Positions 8,501 through 15,634 of a stretch of 64,000 nt of DNA are shown piece by piece. Numbering within the stretch: the first letter of the stretch is position 1; each line of letters opens with the position of its first letter. This DNA comes from Flavobacteriaceae bacterium UBA5534. GTDB taxonomy: Bacteria; Bacteroidota; Bacteroidia; Flavobacteriales; Flavobacteriaceae. Below the pieces are notes generated by a model. The model worked only from the letters and a program-made list of their open reading frames with translations. It did not search any database and had not been told where the DNA came from. The translations under genes were made by a program, and so were the position numbers. The stretch lies in contig DINS01000004.1 of the NCBI GenBank assembly GCA_002426015.1, positions 70,001 to 134,000 of the forward strand, given 5' to 3'.

Positions 8501-8508
8501 TACTTTAG
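8501..8508 (+). promoter_or_regulatory. Promoter box (TACTTTAG) of small-RNA unit 1
   Basis: A 7-of-8 match to TAnnTTTG, three bases before the conserved CACCATAAC start of the repeat unit. The matching box of unit 2 lies at exactly the same distance, which supports both as real promoters. Confidence 0.5.
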
Positions 8509-8511
8509 TGT

Positions 8512-8585
8512 CACCATAACATAAGTAGGTTAAGTTCATGGTAGATTTGGGGCAAAAAAAGGTGAACTTCTGTTCGCCTTTTTTT
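8512..8585 (+). ncRNA. Putative small RNA, unit 1 of a tandem pair
   Basis: A unit of about 74 bases: a conserved core of about 47 bases beginning CACCATAACATAAGTAGG and containing GATTTGGGGCAAAAA, then an intrinsic terminator. The terminator pairs AGGTGAAC (8560-8567) with GTTCGCCT (8572-8579) and ends in a T run. In the core, CCATAAC can pair with GTT-ATGG, leaving one bulged base; that base is the only core difference from unit 2. A promoter box precedes it. No plus-strand gene follows until addA at 9706, so a cis-acting leader is unlikely and a free small RNA is the better reading. I do not recognise the family. Confidence 0.6.
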
Positions 8586-8586
8586 A

Positions 8587-8755
8587 TTATATAAACTTCT
8601 GATTTTGTCCAAATTCTTGATTTTCTATCTTCTTTTTGTATTACATAATATTGCATTACAAGGCTAATTTGTGATGTTGGGCGGACTTAAATTTATTTTA
8701 GCCCAATTTATAAGTCGTTTGTCTAAAAAATTAATCTATTTAAAACAACTCCTCC
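8587..8755. other. Spacer between the two small-RNA units
   Basis: No coding frame of note. It holds an inverted repeat TTGGGC (8677-8682) / GCCCAA (8701-8706) with an 18-base loop and no T run. I see no other structure. Confidence 0.5.
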
Positions 8756-8763
8756 TATATTTG
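8756..8763 (+). promoter_or_regulatory. Promoter box (TATATTTG) of small-RNA unit 2
   Basis: An exact TAnnTTTG box three bases upstream of the CACCATAAC core, the same spacing as in unit 1. No clear -33 TTG at the usual distance. Confidence 0.55.
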
Positions 8764-8766
8764 TTT

Positions 8767-8838
8767 CACCATAACATAAGTAGGTTAAGTTTATGGTAGA
8801 TTTGGGGCAAAAATGCTGGACACTCGTCCAGCATTTTT
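8767..8838 (+). ncRNA. Putative small RNA, unit 2 of a tandem pair
   Basis: The core repeats that of unit 1 with a single C-to-T change at the predicted bulge. The terminator is different in sequence: ATGCTGGA (8813-8820) pairs with TCCAGCAT (8827-8834), then TTTTT. A constant core with diverged terminator stems, each behind its own promoter box, is what duplicated small-RNA genes look like. Function and targets are unknown. Confidence 0.62.
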
Positions 8839-8920
8839 CATTTTCAATTCCTACTAAAAACGAGAATCTTAAAAATTAAAGACTCCATTCGGTTCCTTTG
8901 GAAAGATTTATTTAGGCATA

Positions 8921-8946
8921 AAAAAAAGCAAACCAATATGGTTTGC
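8921..8946 (-). terminator. Intrinsic terminator of sodA
   Basis: On the minus strand GCAAACCA (8946-8939) pairs with TGGTTTGC (8935-8928) around a 3-base loop, followed by seven T (8927-8921). It sits about 28 bases after the sodA stop. Confidence 0.85.
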
Positions 8947-8973
8947 TCATCTTTATATAAAAAGAATCAAAGA

Positions 8974-9582
8974 TTACTTTGCCAATGCATAACGCCTTTC
9001 GACCTCATTCCAATTAATGACATTAAAAAATGCATTGATATAATCAGGTCTTCTGTTTTGATAGTTTAAGTAATAAGCATGCTCCCAAACATCCAATCCT
9101 AAAATTGGAGTTCCTCCACAACCTACGCCAGGCATTAATGGGTTGTCTTGGTTTGGTGTAGAGCAAATTTCCACTTTGCCCCCTTTATGAACACATAACC
9201 AGGCCCAACCAGAACCAAAACGTGTTGCTGCAGCCTTACTGAATTCATCCTTGAATGCATCAAAGCTTTTATATTTTGCTTCGATGGCATCTTTTAAGTC
9301 TCCTGAAAGGCGACCTTTGTTGTCTGGGTTCATAACATCCCAAAATAAAGAGTGGTTATAAAACCCACCTCCATTATTTCTAACTGCACCATTGTTCATG
9401 TCCAAATTCATCAGTATGTTTTCTATTGTTTTCCCTGCTAAATCTGTTCCTTCAATGGCATTGTTAAGGTTGTTTGTGTAGCCTTGATGATGCTTTGTAT
9501 GGTGTATCTCCATTGTACGAGCATCGATATGTGGTTCTAAAGCGTTATACGCATATTTTAATTTCGGTAATTCGAAAGCCAT
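8974..9582 (-). CDS. sodA: Superoxide dismutase (Mn/Fe family)
   Basis: Converts superoxide to hydrogen peroxide and oxygen. It has 202 residues from the ATG at 9582; an upstream TTG would add 13 residues that do not fit the family. The metal ligands are visible as His27 in EIHHTKHHQGY, a second His in FYNHSLFWDVM, and Asp and His in LDVWEHAYYLNYQNRR. GGGFYNHSLFW and the NQDNPLMPG segment point to manganese or cambialistic use rather than strict iron use; that is inference. There is no signal peptide, so it is cytosolic. It is transcribed alone, divergent from addA, with its own terminator. Confidence 0.95.
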   Translation of the reverse strand: MAFELPKLKYAYNALEPHIDARTMEIHHTKHHQGYTNNLNNAIEGTDLAGKTIENILMNLDMNNGAVRNNGGGFYNHSLFWDVMNPDNKGRLSGDLKDAIEAKYKSFDAFKDEFSKAAATRFGSGWAWLCVHKGGKVEICSTPNQDNPLMPGVGCGGTPILGLDVWEHAYYLNYQNRRPDYINAFFNVINWNEVERRYALAK

Positions 9583-9705
9583 AATTGTCTGTTTTATAAT
9601 GTTAATATTTAATTCCCTCAAATTTACGCATAAAACAGCGCAATAAAAAATAATAAATAGTTATGGAGTCATTGATAGTTTTTATCTTGTATCAAAATTC
9701 CATTG

Positions 9706-12700
9706 ATGGCAAAACAAGCTTTTTTTACGATTTATAATGCTTCCGCAGGAAGCGGAAAAACCTTTACGCTTGTTAAAGAATATCTTAAGATTTTGTTTAA
9801 ATCCAATCACCCTTTAGAGTTTAGGACTGTTCTTGCACTGACCTTTACCAACAAGGCAGTTGCCGAAATGAAAGAGCGAGTCATCAAAATGCTTAAAGAG
9901 TTTTCTGATGAAAAAAGTTTGACCAGTCCAAATGCAATGTTCGAAGACCTAGTTGAAGAGCTCTCCATACAGCCCCTTGCTTTACACCAAAAATCGAAGG
10001 TTTTATTACAGACAATCGTGCATAATTATGCGAGTTTTGATATTTCGACCATTGATAAATTCAACCACAAACTTATCAGAACTTTTGCGCACGATTTAAA
10101 ATTGCCCCTCAATTTTGAAGTCGAACTCGACACTAATACATTGTTGAGCAAAGCTGTTGACAAACTCATTGATAAAACTGGCACAGACGACAAGCTTACT
10201 AAAGTCCTGGTTGACTTTGCAATTGAAAAAGCTGACGATGACAAAAGTTGGGATGTCTCCAAAGACTTTAAAAATATTGCCAAATTGCTCATCAACGAAA
10301 ATGACATTCCATTTATTGATACCATAAAACACAAAACACTTGAAGATTTTACGACACTTAAATCTCATCTGACAAAAAAAGCTGCAATTGCTGAAAAAGA
10401 AATTATAACCATTGCACAAAACACATTGGAGCTTATTGTTAATTATGGCTTACAGTTTGATGATTTTTCGGGCAGCTATTTGCCAAAACATTTTCAGAAG
10501 TTGATTGACGGTGATTTTAATGTCAATTTTGGCTTGGCGTGGCAAACCAAATTAATAGAAGGTGGCACTTTGTACCCAACTACTCGTGTGACACCAGACA
10601 CTGCTTCTACGATTGACTCGATTCAACCTCAAATTTGTAAGTATTTTGAAGAAAGTAAAGCGCAGGTTTTTCATTATAAGTTTTTGAAAAATGCGCTTAA
10701 AAATATCACGCCTCTATCGGTTTTAAATGCCATCAACAACAGCCTTAATGAGCTAAAAGAAGAAAATGATTTGCTTTTGATTTCAGAATTTAATTCGATT
10801 ATCAGCACCGAAATTAACGCTCAACCCGCTCCTTTTATTTATGAACGTATTGGTGAGAAATTTAGGCATTATTTTATTGATGAGTTTCAGGACACGTCAC
10901 AAATGCAATGGCACAATCTAATTCCGTTGGTAGATAATGCTCTTTCTGGTGAAAATATCAAAGGAGAAACAGGGACTGCCATGCTGGTTGGTGACGCCAA
11001 ACAAGCAATTTACCGTTGGCGAGGCGGCAAAGCCGAGCAGTTTATAGAGTTATATACCGATAAGAATCCTTTTTTTGTGGAGAAACGTGTTGAAGATTTG
11101 CCTGCCAACTATCGTAGCTTTAAGGAGATTGTTAACTTTAATAATTCATTTTTTGGGCATTTGTCCAAAATGGTCTTTTCTGACCAAAACCACCAAACCA
11201 TCTATGAGCACAGCAAACAAGAGGTTATAAAATCTGAAGAGGGTTATGTAGAACTTTCCTTTTTGGATGTAAAAAACATGGAAGAAGAAGAAGACAAAAA
11301 CCTGCTTCACTGCCAAAAAGTTCATGATACAATTTTGAAGGCACAAGCCAATGGTTATGAATTGAAAGATATGTGCATCATTACAAGGAAATCAAAGGAA
11401 GGCATTGTTATTGCTGAATATTTGAGCAACAAGCAAATACCTGTAATTTCTTCTGAATCGTTATTACTTAAAAATTCGCCTGAAGTCAATTTCATCAATA
11501 ATGTGCTCACATTGGCTTCACAACCAGAAAACAATGACCTTAAAATTGCTATATTAAGCTATTTGGCCGACTATAAATTGCAACTTGAGGATAAACATTC
11601 GTTTTATCTGCAATTGGTACATTTGGGAGTCGACCAATTATTTCAAAGCCTTGAAAAATACGAGTTTAAGTTTAATTTCAAATCATTTTTACAGCTTCCT
11701 ATGTACGAAGCTGCCGAAACAGTAGTAAGGCAATTTAAATTAAATGAGGCTTCAAATGCTTATCTTCAGTTCTATATGGATGAGATTTTAGATTATTCAC
11801 AAAAACATAATGCTAGTTTTTCAGGGTTTTCAGAATATTGGGAACTAAAAAAAGATAAATTGAGCGTCGTTTCTCCTCAAGGCAATGACGCCGTACAAAT
11901 CATGACCATTCATAAGTCGAAAGGATTGGAGTTTCCAGTAGTCATTTTTCCCTATGCCAATCAAGATATTTACTTTGATATGTCTCCAAAAGTATGGTTT
12001 CCTGTTGAAAAAGAAAATTTTGTAGGTTTTTCAAATTTGTTTTTAAACCTCAACAAAGAATTGGAGGATTTTGGAGATCAGGGCGTTGAAATGTACCAAC
12101 ACTATCGCTCTGAACTAGAATTGGATACGGTTAATTTATTATACGTGGTGATGACCAGAGCTATTGAGCAGTTGTATGTCATTTCTGAACTGGATTTAGA
12201 CAGTAAAGGGAGTGAAAAACTAAATTGGTATTCAGGTTTGTTCATCAATTATTTAAAAACCATACATGATTGGGAAGATTCAAAAACCACCTACACCTTT
12301 GGTAACGCTAAACGCTCCTCTGTTTCAAAGGAAAAAAACAATACAATCATAGCCAAAGAGTTCATAACTGTATCAAGAGAAGACCATCAATTGCATATTG
12401 TAACCAATTCGGGATATCTATGGGACACTGCCCAAGAAAAAGCGATTGAAAAAGGAAACCTTGTGCATAACATCATGTCACAAATCAAATCAACCAAGGA
12501 TATTGATTATGTATTGAATAACTTCTTGGAAACAGGAAAGATCAATCTGGAGCAATTTGATGTGTTAAAACCCATTATAAACCATATTGTAAATCATATA
12601 GATTTAAAAGCATATTTTGAAGAATCACTCCTTATATATAATGAAAGGGACATTATCACCAAAGACGGGGAGCTTTATAGACCAGACCGTGTTGTGGTCG

Positions 12701-12867
12701 ATAAACAAAACAGCGCAGTAATTATCGATTACAAGACAGGTAATGAAAAAGAATTTCATAAATCACAGCTTTTTAAATATCAGGAAGTCCTTGAATATAT
12801 GGGCTTTAAAGTTTCAAAAAAAATACTTATTTACATAAATGAAGCTATTCAAATAAAAGAATTTTAA
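9706..12867 (+). CDS. AddA/RecB-like UvrD helicase-nuclease
   Basis: A 1053-residue superfamily-1 helicase with a C-terminal nuclease, the AddA-like subunit for processing double-strand breaks before recombination. Walker A is NASAGSGKTFTLV (about 11-23). LTFTNKAVAEMKERV is motif Ia, FIDEFQDTSQMQW is Walker B/motif II, DAKQAIYRWRGG is motif III, and MTIHKSKGLEFPVVIF is motif V. The C-terminal PD-(D/E)XK nuclease shows YRPDRVVV and VIIDYKTG. The ATG at 9706 is chosen over a TTG one codon earlier. The probable partner AddB-like gene is 2.8 kb downstream, with kbl and an OmpA gene in between. Confidence 0.92.
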   Translation: MAKQAFFTIYNASAGSGKTFTLVKEYLKILFKSNHPLEFRTVLALTFTNKAVAEMKERVIKMLKEFSDEKSLTSPNAMFEDLVEELSIQPLALHQKSKVLLQTIVHNYASFDISTIDKFNHKLIRTFAHDLKLPLNFEVELDTNTLLSKAVDKLIDKTGTDDKLTKVLVDFAIEKADDDKSWDVSKDFKNIAKLLINENDIPFIDTIKHKTLEDFTTLKSHLTKKAAIAEKEIITIAQNTLELIVNYGLQFDDFSGSYLPKHFQKLIDGDFNVNFGLAWQTKLIEGGTLYPTTRVTPDTASTIDSIQPQICKYFEESKAQVFHYKFLKNALKNITPLSVLNAINNSLNELKEENDLLLISEFNSIISTEINAQPAPFIYERIGEKFRHYFIDEFQDTSQMQWHNLIPLVDNALSGENIKGETGTAMLVGDAKQAIYRWRGGKAEQFIELYTDKNPFFVEKRVEDLPANYRSFKEIVNFNNSFFGHLSKMVFSDQNHQTIYEHSKQEVIKSEEGYVELSFLDVKNMEEEEDKNLLHCQKVHDTILKAQANGYELKDMCIITRKSKEGIVIAEYLSNKQIPVISSESLLLKNSPEVNFINNVLTLASQPENNDLKIAILSYLADYKLQLEDKHSFYLQLVHLGVDQLFQSLEKYEFKFNFKSFLQLPMYEAAETVVRQFKLNEASNAYLQFYMDEILDYSQKHNASFSGFSEYWELKKDKLSVVSPQGNDAVQIMTIHKSKGLEFPVVIFPYANQDIYFDMSPKVWFPVEKENFVGFSNLFLNLNKELEDFGDQGVEMYQHYRSELELDTVNLLYVVMTRAIEQLYVISELDLDSKGSEKLNWYSGLFINYLKTIHDWEDSKTTYTFGNAKRSSVSKEKNNTIIAKEFITVSREDHQLHIVTNSGYLWDTAQEKAIEKGNLVHNIMSQIKSTKDIDYVLNNFLETGKINLEQFDVLKPIINHIVNHIDLKAYFEESLLIYNERDIITKDGELYRPDRVVVDKQNSAVIIDYKTGNEKEFHKSQLFKYQEVLEYMGFKVSKKILIYINEAIQIKEF

Positions 12868-12872
12868 ATTTG
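12865..12872 (+). promoter_or_regulatory. Promoter -7 box (TAAATTTG) of kbl
   Basis: An exact TAnnTTTG match overlapping the addA stop codon, 18 bases before the kbl ATG. This suggests kbl can be transcribed on its own. Confidence 0.4.
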
Positions 12873-12890
12873 TAAAAAATCAAACAACTC

Positions 12891-14084
12891 ATGTACGGAA
12901 AACTGCAACAACACTTACAACAAGAACTAAAAAGCATTAAAGACGCTGGTCTTTATAAAGAAGAACGTATCATTACATCGCCTCAAGGTGCAGAGATCAC
13001 TTTAAATACTGGAGAAACTGTTTTAAACTTTTGCGCCAACAATTATTTGGGGCTGTCCTCACACCCAGAAGTTGTTCAAGCGGCAAAAGACGCTATGGAC
13101 ACACATGGCTTTGGGATGTCTTCTGTTCGCTTCATCTGTGGCACTCAAGATATTCATAAAACATTAGAAGCTAAGATTGCCGAATTCTATGGTACAGAAG
13201 ATACTATATTATACGCAGCAGCTTTTGATGCCAATGGTGGTGTTTTTGAACCTTTGCTAGGTGAAGAAGATGCCATAATTTCAGATTCTTTAAATCATGC
13301 CTCCATAATTGATGGAGTTCGCTTGTGCAAAGCAGCACGTTATCGTTATCAAAATAGCGATATGAAAGATTTGGAGAAACAACTATTAGCAGCCAATGAT
13401 AATGGTGCGCGTTTTAAAATTATTGTGACTGATGGTGTGTTTTCAATGGATGGATTGGTGGCACCTTTAGATAAAATATGTGATCTGGCAGACAAATATG
13501 ACGCCTTGGTTATGATTGACGAATGCCATGCGGCAGGCTTTATTGGCGAAACAGGTCGAGGAACTTTGGAAGATAAAGGTGTTATGGGCCGCATCGACAT
13601 CATTACAGGTACACTTGGCAAAGCATTAGGTGGAGCTATGGGAGGCTACACAACAGGTAAGAAAGAAATTATTGATATGTTACGCCAACGATCTCGTCCT
13701 TATTTGTTTTCAAACTCATTGGCACCAGCTATAGTTGGCGCTTCAATTAAAGTATTTGAAATGTTATCAAAAGACACTTCATTAAGAGATAGGTTAGAAG
13801 AAAACACCAATTATTTCAAAAAAGGGCTCAAAAAAGCAGGTTTTGATGTTATAGATGGTGATTCTGCCATCGTACCAGTGATGCTTTATGACGCAAAATT
13901 GTCACAGACCATGGCAAGAATGCTTTTGAAAGAAGGAATTTATGTTATAGGATTCTTTTTCCCTGTAGTGCCAAAAGAAAAGGCCAGAATACGCGTCCAA
14001 CTCTCTGCGGCACACACAAAAGAACATTTGGATAAAGCCATTACGGCGTTCGAAAAAGTCGGAAAATCATTAAATATTATTTAA
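12891..14084 (+). CDS. kbl: Glycine C-acetyltransferase (2-amino-3-ketobutyrate CoA ligase)
   Basis: A PLP enzyme that splits 2-amino-3-ketobutyrate with CoA into glycine and acetyl-CoA, the second step of threonine breakdown. The 397 residues equal the usual family length. The PLP lysine lies in TGTLGKALGGAMGGY. DECHAAGFIGETGRG and FCANNYLGLSSHPEV are typical of the alpha-oxoamine synthase group. No threonine dehydrogenase gene is in the window. The close relatives BioF and serine palmitoyltransferase are alternatives, but the overall match to Kbl is better. It starts 23 bases after addA. Confidence 0.93.
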   Translation: MYGKLQQHLQQELKSIKDAGLYKEERIITSPQGAEITLNTGETVLNFCANNYLGLSSHPEVVQAAKDAMDTHGFGMSSVRFICGTQDIHKTLEAKIAEFYGTEDTILYAAAFDANGGVFEPLLGEEDAIISDSLNHASIIDGVRLCKAARYRYQNSDMKDLEKQLLAANDNGARFKIIVTDGVFSMDGLVAPLDKICDLADKYDALVMIDECHAAGFIGETGRGTLEDKGVMGRIDIITGTLGKALGGAMGGYTTGKKEIIDMLRQRSRPYLFSNSLAPAIVGASIKVFEMLSKDTSLRDRLEENTNYFKKGLKKAGFDVIDGDSAIVPVMLYDAKLSQTMARMLLKEGIYVIGFFFPVVPKEKARIRVQLSAAHTKEHLDKAITAFEKVGKSLNII

Positions 14085-14140
14085 AATCAGTCCAAACACC
14101 TATTTTTAAGGCTAATATTCAATATTTTTATATATTTGTC

Positions 14141-14171
14141 TTTGTTAATAAAATTTAACAACTTACTTTTG
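14141..14171 (+). promoter_or_regulatory. Strong promoter of the OmpA-family gene
   Basis: TTTG at 14141-14144 and TACTTTTG at 14164-14171 match the Bacteroidota -33 and -7 elements with a 19-base spacer. The start codon follows 36 bases later. This is the most complete promoter in the window and fits an abundant outer-membrane protein. Confidence 0.7.
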
Positions 14172-14207
14172 CTTACAATTAACACTTAAAAATTAAATTA
14201 TTAGAAT

Positions 14208-15569
14208 ATGAAAAATCTTAGCAGATTATTTTTCGCTACGTTGCTTTTATTGAGCTTTAGCAACGCTAACGCGCAAGACGAAAACAATCCTTGGGCTATA
14301 GGAGTTGGAGTAAATGCGGTTGACTTATACCCAGTTGGAGAAAATGCTCCATTAGGAGATTATTTTGACGAGTACTTTAACTTCGAAGATCACTACAATT
14401 TTTTACCATCTCTATCTTCTATTTCTGTATCTAGATATTTAAGCGATGGTTTTACTTTAACTGCCGCTGGAACTATTAACCAAATAAGCAAAGTTGGTGA
14501 TTCATCAGCTGATGACTTATCTTACTATGGTTTAGATGGTACAATTAAATATAGTTTCGCAAATTTAATCAATTCAAAAACTGTTGAGCCTTATTTAGGT
14601 GTTGGTGGTGGTTACACTTGGATAGATGAAATCGGAGCTGGTACCGTTAATGGTACAGTAGGATTAAACTATTGGTTTACTGAAAATATTGGTTTAAGCC
14701 TTCAATCTTCATACAAACATGCGTTTGAAGACTATTTAGCAAAACATTTCCAACATACAGCTGGTATAGCTATCAAGTTTGGTGGAAAAGACACTGACAA
14801 AGATGGTGTATATGACAAAGATGATGCATGTCCAGATGTTCCTGGTTTAGCAGCTTTCAATGGTTGTCCAGATGCTGATGGCGATGGAATCGAAGATTCT
14901 AAAGATGACTGTCCTAACGAAGCTGGTTTAGCTGAATTTAACGGTTGCCCTGATACTGATGGTGACGGTGTTGCTGATAACAAAGATGCTTGTCCTACAG
15001 TTGCTGGTTTAAAAGCATTAAACGGTTGCCCAGATGCTGATGGTGATGGTGTTGCTGATAAAGATGATGAGTGTCCAAGTGAGGCTGGTCCTGCAGCTAA
15101 CAAAGGATGTCCTTGGAAAGATTCTGATGGCGATGGCGTTTTAGACAAAGATGACAAATGTCCTAACGAAGCTGGTACTGTAGCTAACAACGGTTGTCCA
15201 GAAGTTAAGCCTACTGCTGAAGTTATGAAAACTTTAAATGAGTATGCTAGAACAATTTTATTTGATACTGGTAAATCAACTTTCAAAAAAGAATCTTTAC
15301 AAACTTTAGCTTCTATGCAAGCGATCTTTAAAGAATATCCAAAAGCTGATTTCTATATCGATGGTCATACTGATAGTGTAGGTTCTGATAAATCTAACAA
15401 ATTGTTATCTGAAAGAAGAGCTAACGCAGTAAGAGACTGGTTAATTGCAAACGGAATTGACAAAGATAGATTAACTGCTAGAGGATTTGGTGAAGAAAGC
15501 CCAATTGATTCTAACAAAACAGCTGCTGGTAGAACTAACAACAGACGTGTAGAAGTAAAACTTAGATAA
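14208..15569 (+). CDS. OmpA-family outer-membrane protein with thrombospondin type-3 repeats
   Basis: A 453-residue envelope protein with a signal peptide (about 1-22, ending SNANAQ) and an N-terminal beta-barrel of about 170 residues. Five calcium-binding thrombospondin type-3 repeats follow at about 194-335 (units such as DADGDGVADKDDECP). The C-terminal OmpA domain (about 345-453) carries the peptidoglycan-binding motif DGHTDSVGSDKSNKLLSERR. It should tether the outer membrane to the cell wall. Codon choice is narrow, as in highly expressed genes. It has its own strong promoter and terminator, so it is an independent unit inserted between the two nuclease subunits. Confidence 0.93.
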   Translation: MKNLSRLFFATLLLLSFSNANAQDENNPWAIGVGVNAVDLYPVGENAPLGDYFDEYFNFEDHYNFLPSLSSISVSRYLSDGFTLTAAGTINQISKVGDSSADDLSYYGLDGTIKYSFANLINSKTVEPYLGVGGGYTWIDEIGAGTVNGTVGLNYWFTENIGLSLQSSYKHAFEDYLAKHFQHTAGIAIKFGGKDTDKDGVYDKDDACPDVPGLAAFNGCPDADGDGIEDSKDDCPNEAGLAEFNGCPDTDGDGVADNKDACPTVAGLKALNGCPDADGDGVADKDDECPSEAGPAANKGCPWKDSDGDGVLDKDDKCPNEAGTVANNGCPEVKPTAEVMKTLNEYARTILFDTGKSTFKKESLQTLASMQAIFKEYPKADFYIDGHTDSVGSDKSNKLLSERRANAVRDWLIANGIDKDRLTARGFGEESPIDSNKTAAGRTNNRRVEVKLR

Positions 15570-15594
15570 TTAAGTTTTTAAAATAAATAAGTTG

Positions 15595-15621
15595 AAAACG
15601 CTCCGAAATTCGGAGCGTTTT
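15595..15621 (+). terminator. Intrinsic terminator of the OmpA-family gene
   Basis: AACGCTCCGA (15597-15606) pairs with TCGGAGCGTT (15610-15619) around a 3-base loop, flanked by A and T runs. It ends 14 bases before the next start codon. Confidence 0.88.
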
Positions 15622-15634
15622 CTATTTTTATGCT

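Noticed and set aside
8512..8838. The tandem repeat units as a riboswitch or leader
   Set aside because: Each unit ends in a terminator and no plus-strand gene starts before 9706, so nothing would be controlled in cis.
14732..15286. A 184-codon frame on the minus strand, rich in Ser, Pro and Gly
   Set aside because: It is the exact complement of the thrombospondin type-3 repeats of the OmpA-family gene; its repeat pattern is the mirror of that codon use and it has no start context.
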